In this document: positions 1 to 8,253 of the stretch, piece after piece
Position numbering within the stretch: the stretch's first letter is position 1
Layout of the letters: the number at the start of each line of letters is the position of its first letter
NCBI GenBank assembly: GCA_003550305.1
Contig: QKYT01000318.1
Coordinates: forward strand, 113,957-129,405
DNA: 15,449 bases
Reading direction: 5' to 3'
From: Glomus cerebriforme
Taxonomy: Eukaryota; Glomeromycota; Glomeromycetes; Glomerales; Glomeraceae
Position numbers and translations under genes: made by a program
The notes under the pieces: model-generated
What the model was told of the DNA's origin: nothing
Seen by the model: the letters and a program-made list of their open reading frames with translations, nothing else
Databases searched by the model: none

Positions 1-65
1 TTTTTTTTATATTTTATTTCTTTACTTTATGTTAAATAAGATTATTAATAAAAAATTTAATATTG

Positions 66-155
66 GTTAAATGACTAAATGACTAGTCATTTGACTTTTA
101 TATGACAAATGACAAATGACTTGTCATTTGATTCATTTGTCATTTCAAGTCATTT
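66..155. repeat. Cluster of AAATGAC heptamers in both orientations
   Basis: The heptamer AAATGAC and its complement GTCATTT recur many times in 90 bases. They include a perfect 16-bp palindrome, AAATGACTAGTCATTT, at 77-92 and a near-palindrome around 112-130. The cluster could form hairpins. It may be the remnant of an inverted-repeat element end or a slippage-generated array. No target-site duplication is evident. Confidence 0.6.
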
Positions 156-412
156 GCTAAATACTGTGGTAAAATGATTGTCAAGTAAGTGACCTTATAA
201 CTGTTCGATCAGCATTTTTGATCATGAATTTTATTGGTTGATATAACCCCCAGCTGAACAGTTTTGAACTAGCCTATTGTTCAAGTAACCATTATGTGTG
301 TATTCAATTAATATTTATATTTTTTTAAAAAGACATCATACAATCATTATCAATCAATCATAGTAAATCTAATTGACCAAAACTTTAATGGTTTAGTTGA
401 CCAATTAACGTT

Positions 413-453
413 AATCAATCAATTGTTAATTGAGTTTGACCAATTGATTGATT
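413..453. repeat. 13-bp perfect inverted repeat, 15-nt loop
   Basis: AATCAATCAATTG at 413-425 is exactly complementary to CAATTGATTGATT at 441-453, with 426-440 between them. The surrounding 370-460 stretch repeats TTGACCAATT-like words in both orientations. The sequence is AT-rich, so some chance contribution is possible. Confidence 0.55.
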
Positions 454-482
454 CAATTAATAATTTATTTTATTTTATTTAG

Positions 483-971
483 AGATCTGGGATGCGCTAC
501 AAAAATGACTAGAAGAGAATAGAAATTGAACTATCTGCTAAACTAGAAGATTATTTGTAACTGAGCCCCCCACTAGAAACCTAGGATGAACTGCCTACGC
601 CTAAATCAGAAGAAATAGGTAAAGCCTTTTCCACTAATCTAAATTAAAATAAAGACGTTCTATGTTGCTATTATAAAGAATATTATGGACATTATTATCT
701 ATATTTAAAGAGGTAAAAAAAGAAATAAAATTTATTTTAGGAGTATGGTGAAGAGTAACTGATCGATGATGTGACCAGGTCCCTGAATGGAGGAAATTGG
801 AAGAAGCCCAAATGAGCCAAAGATCGTTAGCGTAAAGACGAGATTGTAAAGTGGTGGCGGCAACAGGTGTTATATGGGTGTCATTATGATGTCTTCTTGC
901 CTCTCTAGTATGAGAGGTTACTTTAGACGTTTGATATGTTTAGAATGATTGATCTGATTAAGAACATTTAG
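483..971 (+). pseudogene. Decayed two-exon gene fragment, unidentified
   Basis: Two coding-like blocks are separated by an intron-like stretch. Block 1 (483-618, frame from 483) follows a TTTTATTTAG acceptor and contains stops at 510, 558 and 582. Read through these, it gives an acidic, leucine-rich segment (IEIELSAKLEDYL) and PTPKSEE. Block 2 (741-971, frame from 741) follows TTTATTTTAG and contains stops at 756, 813, 828, 906, 924 and 969. It includes KDEIVKWWRQQVLYGCHYD. The intron would be 619-740 (GTAAAG...TTTTAG). All nine stops are one C-to-T change from Gln or Arg codons. The two frames do not join exactly across the intron, so an indel or another splice site is likely. I do not recognise the family; it could be a host gene or a transposon gene. 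Confidence 0.45.
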
Positions 972-1340
972 ATTTGGGGTTTGATCACGTGTTAAACATA
1001 TAAATTGTCACCTCAGTGTCACACCTCTATTTTTTCATTCTCATTTTTTTATCTATCTTATTTGTCACTATTATTTGTCACGTGGACAATTTCTTAATGC
1101 CATAATTCTGGCCAAAAAATCAGAAAATCACGTGATCGAATACGATCCCCAAACTTATGTACCAAATTTTCATAATTTTTTGAAACCCATATTTCAATTA
1201 TTGGAAATATAAATAATTATCAAATCTTATAAAACACGTGGATTATCAAATCCTTAAACTTGAGATTATTTAAATAAAAAAAAATGTTCGAAAATTGTCA
1301 TGAAAATGTCAGGATGCGTCTGGAAAATGTCATGCACATC
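972..1340. other. AT-rich spacer with four CACGTG boxes
   Basis: I see no gene here. Four copies of the E-box palindrome CACGTG lie at 986-991, 1079-1084, 1129-1134 and 1235-1240. An open reading frame that starts near 1300 runs through the inverted repeat described next and has no recognisable protein features. Confidence 0.45.
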
Positions 1341-1349
1341 CAAAAAATA

Positions 1350-1462
1350 TCCGGAAAATTGCAATATTCCGGACACTGAGACATTAACTCATCAAGTCAA
1401 TTTCTGGGTATTTTCTAGAATATTGCAATATCTCAACGTTCAGAATATTGCAATTTTCCGGA
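1350..1462. repeat. Inverted-repeat element with 20-bp perfect arms
   Basis: The arm TCCGGAAAATTGCAATATTC at 1350-1369 is exactly matched in reverse at 1443-1462. A 12-bp palindrome, ATATTGCAATAT, lies between the arms at 1421-1432, so the core GCAATAT occurs at least three times. Related words (AAAATGTC, ATTGTCAT) occur on both outer sides (about 1290-1330 and 1463-1480), which suggests that the original element was larger. This fits a foldback or MITE-like non-autonomous transposon. I could not define its ends or a target-site duplication. Confidence 0.6.
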
Positions 1463-1518
1463 CATTTTCGATGACAATATTCAGTTATTTTATAGGGCGC
1501 ATGGAAATGTGGACGTAG

Positions 1519-2667
1519 AACTTTAATAGTTACGAAAATAAACATTAGAATTTAAAAACTTTTGGATATGCAATTTTTTAATAATTTGATTTCTTTGTTT
1601 TTATAAGCAATAAAAAAATAATTCAAAATTATATTTTTATTACATACCGTGAAAATTTTGTTTTTTTTTTCAAATCACTTTTCATGTATTTATTCACAAA
1701 TGAAGAATATATTATCTTGTAGAGAAGTTAGCTATTTAGTAAGATCTTTTACTATCTCAATACTAAAAATTTTCAATTAATAAATAGTAATGTATTTGAT
1801 TAGTACACATTATTGTATGTTATATCCATTTTCTATCACACTTTTTTATTTATTAATAATGAATATTTGTTGTAGTGTTAACTGTAGTGTTAACTCTTCC
1901 ATTTTCTGATTAAACGGTAGAATTTTATGTACTATGTCCCAAATAAACTCAGCTAAATTTGAAATATTTGGAGCTAAAATTCGGCTATGTTTTAAGCTAA
2001 CCCAACATAACAGTTCTACTCCAAATTTGACTAGGTGAGTTAGATCATGGTTAAGGTTTTAGATATAGGATTGCGAGATTGTCTCGAAGTACTGTATGTT
2101 TGTCAAAAGAATTAACTTCGAATAAAAAATTTGATAAAAATAATTTATAAAAAAAGGGATATGGTCTACAACATTAATTGTAACGTTGTACTCGATTTAA
2201 ATATCTGACGTACAGACGTATTAAGTTGATACAGTACATCTCCGATTATAAAGCAAACCAGTGTTGCTCATTTTTGGAGTAATATAGTAATATTTTCTAT
2301 AATGAAAGGCTTAAAACTGATTTGATGATTACATTCATTTATAGTATTGTGTTGTATTAGGTTACGTATTTTCTTGCAAATATGCAACTGCATCTAAAGT
2401 ATCATTTGGATCAGAGATTTTTTTTCCATTACATTTGTAATATTTAAAGCTTAATGAATTAAGCAATCAGAGAATTTTATATAATAGCATCCATTCATTA
2501 ATTGGAACATCTACTAGCTAATGAGAATTATTTAGACAATCATGCACGTATAAATGATATGAGGTAACAGTTATTAAGAATAATAATCTAAAAAAAAATA
2601 TTATAATTCTATTGTTTTATTTTTATTTTTATTTTATTTTGTTTCACTTTTTTTTTTTTGTGAGAAC
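1519..2667. other. AT-rich spacer, no gene seen
   Basis: I see no supported gene. Minor items are a 12-bp perfect tandem duplication (TGTAGTGTTAAC at 1871-1882 and 1883-1894) and a long T-rich tract at about 2614-2660 just before the next small ORF. Confidence 0.5.
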
Positions 2668-2808
2668 ATGGATCAAATAAACTACAATAATACACCTTTA
2701 TCACTTCTTGATAATAACAATGTTCAATATAACGAAAATATGATCTTGAGACTTGAGCTCCAAAACACTAACGAATTACATTATCGGACGGAAACGCTCA
2801 ACGTTTGA
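2668..2808 (+). pseudogene. 46-codon ORF resembling the start of a fungal gene
   Basis: The ATG at 2668 follows a long T-rich tract and GTGAGAAC, the same arrangement as upstream of the two F-box genes in this window. The product starts MDQINYNNTPLSLLDNNN, is Asn- and Leu-rich, and stops at TGA 2806-2808. About 70 bases downstream, 2860-2950 contains short coding-like stretches in other frames (for example PIQQQNFQPVYYHK), as expected if the 3' part has been broken by indels. It may be a truncated gene relic, a genuine small protein, or chance. I do not recognise it. Confidence 0.3.
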
Positions 2809-3206
2809 ATAATGGTATCAATTCTTGACATTTTTGATTATCAGTCTTCACATCGTCGTGATATACAACTGATATACATACCCCAATTCAACAACAAAAT
2901 TTTCAACCCGTTTATTATCACAAAATACCTTCAACAATATTCTTTTAATACTATGATTTGATCTGCTACCAAATAGATAATAACGCTTATGATACAGCTT
3001 TAAACGGAGATATTTAATATTTATGGTGATATGCGAAATATATTATCTTTCTCATTTTCAAGTTCAATTTTAAGCATGTTTCAAGAATAATATGACTGAT
3101 TAGTTTTGTTTTCGAATATGTATTTAATTATAAATTAAATCAAAAATTTTCTTTTTTTTTTTTTTTTTTTATAAATAGAGATTGAAAAAATTTGGCGCTT
3201 TATATA
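2809..3206. other. Spacer with possible relic of the preceding ORF
   Basis: No intact gene is seen. Gln/Asn/Pro-rich fragments occur at about 2860-2950 in shifting frames. A T19-type homopolymer lies at about 3152-3170, just before the mariner-like element. Confidence 0.35.
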
Positions 3207-3820
3207 CAGTGTGGCAAAAAATTGGTGGTTTGAAAAATATTTTTTTTTTTTTTTTTGCAAAATAAACATTAAAATGCTTTATTTTTTTATGACAGTCTAC
3301 CCCATATAGTCACCTCCTATATAATCACACCGTATAAAATCCCCCTTTATAAGCACACCATATTTTGGATAAAAACCACCCCTTTTATAGTCACATAATA
3401 AAGTTTTTTTATAATCACGACTATTTTTTTCGGTGTGACTATGGGGGGTTGATTGTATATATTTTTATTAGCTTAATAATATTCCATTAAAAGTATTTAC
3501 AAAAAAAAGGTTCGTCCATTCTTCTATAATTATGTTATTTTTAAGCGTGCGTGATTGAGATAATTAGATGTCTAGTTAAAAGATTTTATTATAATATGCA
3601 AGATGACGACACAAATTTTTTATTACGCCTCTAACTAGCCACTTTTATGCAAGCATATTCGCAAGCGTGACGACATCTGATTACTATAAAAAATGTTTAC
3701 AATAAAAATTAATTTAATTGAAGATGGGAACGACATATAAAAAATTGATGTAAATTGATCATAAAAAAAGAAATAGTAATAAAATTTTTTTATCACCGTC
3801 ATTTTTTTTGCAACACACTG
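3207..3820. mobile_element. Non-autonomous mariner/Tc1-like element (MITE), 614 bp
   Basis: The left end reads TA|CAGTGTGGCAAAAAA from 3205. The right end, read on the minus strand, is TA|CAGTGTGTTGCAAAAAA from 3822. Both ends are flanked by TA (3205-3206 and 3821-3822), the target-site duplication of Tc1/mariner elements, and the CAGTG(T)...GCAAAAA terminus is typical of mariner-type inverted repeats. The inner arms drift in sequence. The interior is AT-rich with no transposase reading frame, so it would depend on a transposase supplied in trans. It is interrupted by a second inverted-repeat element at 3293-3455. Confidence 0.7.
3293..3455. mobile_element. Nested 163-bp inverted-repeat element, IS630/Tc1-like
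   Basis: The left terminus CAGTCTACCCCATATAGTCAC (21 bases from 3293, imperfect) pairs with the right terminus, which reads CAATCAACCCCCCATAGTCAC on the minus strand from 3455. The right end is followed by TA (3456-3457); the left is preceded by GA, so the TA duplication may have mutated on that side. The interior carries repeated TATA(A/G)TCAC-like words at about 3310-3420. It sits inside the older element 3207-3820. No coding capacity. Confidence 0.6.
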
Positions 3821-4880
3821 TACAGGATATACGCAGTAAAATTGTACGGCAAAAAAACTCCGCGGATCTGGTTACATGATCGACAATGTCTGTGAATTTG
3901 AGTCCGTGAATATGTTACATTTTACGGAAAAACATGGAATATAAAACATGGATCATCATTTTTTTTACAGGGAATTGAATTGGGAAGGGTTTGATTAATC
4001 AACATTCCAAAATTTACGAGATTGGAGGATTATATCAGTAAATACACAATACTCAACGAAAATAATTTTATATTATTGAAAATAAGAACATTATAAAATA
4101 TTATGCAAGTTTAGATAATTTTACGGTAAAAAAAAAAGTGTTTATTGAAATATGAAAATCTAGTAATAAATTAATTATTATACAATAGGGAAAATAAATT
4201 GTAAATTGGTCAACTTAACAATTAAGGTATTTATTATGGCCAAAATTCTAACTAAATTTGGTAAATTTGGCTAAAGTTAAAGAAATGGATGTGGTACGGG
4301 CTCAAATTATCAATTTAACAAAACATTGATTAATCATAATCAACGTTACGATGTTACGAAAAAACTTGTAGAGTACCAATTAAAGCTAGAACATTATAAT
4401 TTTATAATTTTAAATTATTTATTTATGTTTGTAATAATAAAAAAAATTTTTTTTTGTGTTTTGTGTTATATAAAAAAAAAAAGTCTTTGTTTACTGTTCC
4501 TAATTTAATTAATCCGATTAAATTCACAATTGTTATTTTGTGAATCGATCACAAAAAAAAAAAAAAAATTAGTTTGTAAATATTACGTATTTAATAAACT
4601 CTATTACTGTAACGAATATTTTGAATTTTTTTTTAGCCGATTATTTTTGCTGCATTTTTTTAATTTAACTATAAAATAGTTTAAATAAAGCTTTAGTTGA
4701 TTTATGGTTAAAAAAAGGATCGACAATATTTTACAATACTTTATTTTTTTTTTATTATTTGTAATACGGAATTAGTACTCCCATTTACATATAAAACTTC
4801 ATTCACGGCTTGGCATTTTTCCTTTTTTTTTTTTTTATTTTTTTTTTTGAATGACAAAAACGCTTTTATATCATCAGTTT
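3821..4880. other. AT-rich spacer upstream of the first F-box gene
   Basis: I see no supported gene. A short open frame at 4326-4508 encodes a Lys/Phe/Ile-rich string produced by poly-A and poly-T tracts and has no coding character. Confidence 0.5.
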
Positions 4881-4909
4881 TTATACATACATATATATAT
4901 ACATACATC

Positions 4910-4946
<37 letters not shown>

Positions 4947-4989
4947 TATTTTTTTTTCTCAAAAAAACAAATTATTATAATTTTTTAAT
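4881..4989 (+). promoter_or_regulatory. Likely core promoter and leader of the first F-box gene
   Basis: A TATATATATA stretch at 4891-4900 lies about 90 bases before the ATG. It is followed by 13 T (4910-4922) directly joined to 24 A (4923-4946), and then by T- and A-rich leader sequence. The start codon context is AATATGG, with A at -3 and G at +4, favourable for eukaryotic initiation. The exact transcription start is not visible. Confidence 0.35.
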
Positions 4990-6780
4990 ATGGTACAATC
5001 ATTACCACCAGAATCTCTTCAAGGGATATTTAAATTTTTTAAAGATGATAAAAAGACATTACATTCATGTCTATTAGTAAATAAATTTTGGTCACAATGT
5101 GCGGTACCATTTTTATGGAATCGACCTTTTGAACTTTCATCAAAACCAACAGGAAAAATTATCGAAACGTATTCAAAATTTTTCGATAAAGAATCACAAA
5201 AAATTTTATCATCTTATGGAATTTTTATTAATCCAATAATTAAACCAAATTTATTTGATTATCCAATATTTATTAAAAGTCTTCAATATAATTATATTTA
5301 TGATTTTAGTTCAGTATGGTTACAAGAAGGTCATGATAAAGGACAACAAAAATGTTATTCTGGATTTGAAAAAACAAATTTATTAAGAATTTTCGTTAAA
5401 GAATTATTTAAATTATTTTTTAGTAAAAAATCTATTATAGAAGATTTATCATTTAATGTAATTAGATTTCTTGACGCACCTGATATAGCTGGTAGTAGAT
5501 TAGTTAGTAGATTTAGACCTTATAGGGATGCTTCATATATTAAAAGAGCTTTGGAATATTTATCATTATTTGAAGAAGATATAATTGAAATTTTATCTTA
5601 TGAAAATTCTAAAATTTCTTTAAATCATTTACAAAAATTAGAATGTGGAGCTAATAGGAATGATGTTATTATTATGAATATTTTTAGAAATTTAACAAAA
5701 AGTATTAATACTTTAAAATTTAATTTTGCTTCAGAATTAAGAAATAATAATGGATTAGATGATCAAAATATCATGAATACTATGAAAAATTTAATTATTG
5801 AACAAAAATATTTAAAAAGTGTTAGTATACGTCATGGATCTCAACATGTTCCTGAATTAATTAATTCATTAGAATTTCATGTTATGAATTTAACGGAATT
5901 ATCATTTGATAAGATTGATTTTAATGTAATACCTTCAGCTGAAAAAATATTTTTTACTATTTCTTTATGTAAAAATTTGGAAAAATTGGTTGTATCAAAT
6001 TGTCAAGGTATAACGAACGAAATTATTTTGCCTCTTGGTAACACAACATTTACGAATTTGGAAACGCTCATATTTACAAAAGTTCATAATCCTATCGATG
6101 ATATTTTTAGAGCTTTTTTAACAGGAATTCCAAGAAATAATCATCATATTCAATTAACACTTGAACCTTTAACAAATCTTATTATGGGTACAAATGGAAA
6201 TTTAAAGATTTTACGTTTAGGTAGAAATTTACTTTATAGTAGAGATTTACCAAATGATTTTGTATTTACGACAACTTATCCTCCGATTGATGTAATGAAT
6301 GCGGTTTCATTGAATTGTAATAATTTAACAATTTTTGAAATTCATATTAGAAGAGAAATATTACCTCATGTTATTAAACTTTTAGAATCAACTAATCAAT
6401 TAATTCGTTTTATATTTTCGGCGGAAATGGATTTGGTTGATGATGAAGGGTTTTGGAAAAATTTATCAAATATTCTTCCTATTGGTTTAAAAGATTTAAC
6501 TATTAGTATTGGTCCTGTATTTTGGTTGGTGGTATTATATTGGTTATTTGATAATATGAAATGTAAATTGGAAATTTTACAATTTCCTTTATCGATCTTT
6601 ATTGATGATGAATATCTTTGTATCATTACTCAATATGCTAAATTAATGGGCGGTACTTTAAAGAGATTGGCTTTACATAATAGTAATAAGGTTACTGAAA
6701 AAGGACTTTCTAAAGCTCTCCTTGTAATTGAAAATATTACAAATACTGGTGAATATAACCATCATCAAATAGGAATTTAA
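4990..6780 (+). CDS. F-box/LRR protein, SCF ubiquitin-ligase substrate receptor (putative)
   Basis: This is a single-exon gene for a 596-residue protein. Residues 4-47 form the F-box: LPPESLQGIF, then CLLVNKFW at 27-34 and PFLWNRPF at 40-47, the Leu-Pro, Val and Trp pattern that binds Skp1. The rest, from about residue 210 to 575, holds irregular leucine-rich repeats such as LTELSFDKIDF (301-311) and NLEKLVVSNCQGIT (329-342). By family knowledge, the F-box docks on Skp1-Cul1-Rbx1 and the LRR part selects proteins for ubiquitination. The substrate cannot be read from the sequence. No signal peptide or membrane segment is evident, so a cytosolic or nuclear location is inferred. It shares its architecture and C-terminal motifs (DDEGFWK near 483, LEILQFP near 527, YAKLMGG near 549) with the gene 0.9 kb downstream. 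Length is within the usual range of fungal F-box/LRR proteins. The start is the first ATG and places the F-box at the N-terminus. Confidence 0.9.
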   Translation: MVQSLPPESLQGIFKFFKDDKKTLHSCLLVNKFWSQCAVPFLWNRPFELSSKPTGKIIETYSKFFDKESQKILSSYGIFINPIIKPNLFDYPIFIKSLQYNYIYDFSSVWLQEGHDKGQQKCYSGFEKTNLLRIFVKELFKLFFSKKSIIEDLSFNVIRFLDAPDIAGSRLVSRFRPYRDASYIKRALEYLSLFEEDIIEILSYENSKISLNHLQKLECGANRNDVIIMNIFRNLTKSINTLKFNFASELRNNNGLDDQNIMNTMKNLIIEQKYLKSVSIRHGSQHVPELINSLEFHVMNLTELSFDKIDFNVIPSAEKIFFTISLCKNLEKLVVSNCQGITNEIILPLGNTTFTNLETLIFTKVHNPIDDIFRAFLTGIPRNNHHIQLTLEPLTNLIMGTNGNLKILRLGRNLLYSRDLPNDFVFTTTYPPIDVMNAVSLNCNNLTIFEIHIRREILPHVIKLLESTNQLIRFIFSAEMDLVDDEGFWKNLSNILPIGLKDLTISIGPVFWLVVLYWLFDNMKCKLEILQFPLSIFIDDEYLCIITQYAKLMGGTLKRLALHNSNKVTEKGLSKALLVIENITNTGEYNHHQIGI

Positions 6781-7661
6781 TTTTGAAAATTCCTTTTTTT
6801 TCAAAAAATTCACGATAGTTGATCGTATTTTATGTTATATATAGTATAGTATATTTCTATTTTTATAAAGAAAATAAAAAATAAAATCAAAATATTTTTA
6901 ATATTTTTTTTTTTTTTTACGTTGAATTGAAACGTTGAACGAGGAAAATGGATTTACTGCGCCAGAATATAATAAATTTTTTTATTATTATTGAACCAAT
7001 AAATTCTAAAAAAAATTATAATATCGTTATAAAAATAGAACGAGAATTTCTTATTATCAATCGAATTTTCTTATTTTCATTCAGATTTAATACCGATTTG
7101 ATTATGATAAAATCAGAAACAATTAAGTGCAGGTTTTATATGCAGCTCAAAAAAACCAATAAATACATTTAAAATAATAATAATAATAATATTTCATTAT
7201 AATTATTTTAAAGGAAAAAACTTTTTATTCGTACCCCTTCATCAGCCTTTAGGGAGTTAAGAATCCCGTTTAGCTGGATTTTGATTTCCGATATCATGTG
7301 ATATCAATAAATCACGTTGATTTTTTTTTTTATTTACGTACGCCATTTTTCCAAAAATTTTTTTTTTTCTTTGAATTTTGTATTAGGCTAAAAATGTAAT
7401 GATTATGATTTTTGATCTACAACATGCAGCTGATTTTTTACTCATGTAATTATGAAACTCGGATTATTATTGGCCCGCTTATTCATTCATTATCCCGAGT
7501 TTGTCGATCTGATGTACTTAATAAATATAAAAGTATTTAACTATTTCCTTGTGTTCCTATTATTATTTTTTTTTCTTTCCTTCCATTTTCTTTTTTTTTT
7601 TTTTTGTTTTTTACCTCCCCCTTCTCCCCCTTCATACCTTTCATATATATATTTAATAACA
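6781..7661. other. Intergenic spacer between the two F-box genes
   Basis: This 881-bp spacer contains AATAAA words at 6873-6878 and 6880-6885, about 95 bases after the first gene's stop, which fit a polyadenylation signal. An open frame at 6948-7172 is Ile/Asn/Phe-rich and has no F-box or other recognisable motif. The last 140 bases form the promoter and leader of the second F-box gene. Confidence 0.45.
7526..7661 (+). promoter_or_regulatory. TATA box and polypyrimidine leader of the second F-box gene
   Basis: TATAAAAG at 7526-7533 matches a TATA box and is followed by a long C/T-rich tract (about 7543-7640) with runs of T and CCCCC. The tract ends just before AACAATGA, with A at -3. This arrangement argues that transcription begins inside the pyrimidine tract and that translation starts at 7662, not at the in-frame ATG at 7452. 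Confidence 0.45.
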
Positions 7662-8220
7662 ATGAATACCAATAACAACGATTCTATCTATAATAATCTT
7701 AACAATAATTCCGTATCAGTACTAATTCCAACGGAAATTCTTTTACAAATATTTTCTTATCTAAATAAAGATTATATATCTTTATATAATTGTTTATTGG
7801 TGAATAAATTTTGGTATATAAATGTAATCGAAATATTATATTCTAATCCATTTAATTTATTAGTACAATCAAACGTATTAAATTCACAACTGAATAACAA
7901 TCATAATAACAACAACAACATTAATAATTTACAAAGGACGAATGATATTATTTTTAATATAAATTATTCAAAGAAACATAAAAATATTTATAATGATAAT
8001 AATAATTCCATTGAGATTAGGATAATAAAATTAATCGATTTATATATTAAATGTTTACGAAAGAGCGAAGAGAAAGATTTTAAAGAAATTGAAAATAGGT
8101 TAAATGAGAAAGGAATTTTTTACGTTTATAATGATCAAGATTTTGATGAAAATTCTTTTTCAATTACTACTACAACAACAACTACGACAACGTCAACAAC
8201 GTCAACAACGTCAACAACAG

Positions 8221-8253
<33 letters not shown>

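Larger units (their letters stand above)
1..482. other. AT-rich intergenic DNA with palindromes
   Basis: I see no gene here. The stretch holds short repeats and inverted repeats: the AAATGAC/GTCATTT cluster at 66-155 and a 13-bp perfect inverted repeat at 413-425 and 441-453. The end of the stretch (about 467-482) is a TTTTATTTAG-type sequence that reads like an intron acceptor for the relic that follows. Confidence 0.5.

Noticed and set aside
1300..1518. 72-codon open frame on the plus strand
   Set aside because: It runs through both arms of the inverted repeat 1350-1462, so its sequence is dictated by the repeat and has no protein motif.
4326..4508. 60-codon open frame
   Set aside because: Its second half is poly-A/poly-T translated, and there is no promoter or homology signal.
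6948..7172. 74-codon open frame between the F-box genes
   Set aside because: It is Ile/Asn/Lys/Phe-rich as expected from AT-rich DNA, shows no motif, and lies in the spacer after the polyadenylation signals.
7452..7661. N-terminal extension of the second F-box protein (70 codons)
   Set aside because: It translates a TATA box and a T/C-rich leader into Leu/Phe/Pro strings, and the F-box sits at the expected N-terminal position only when translation starts at 7662.
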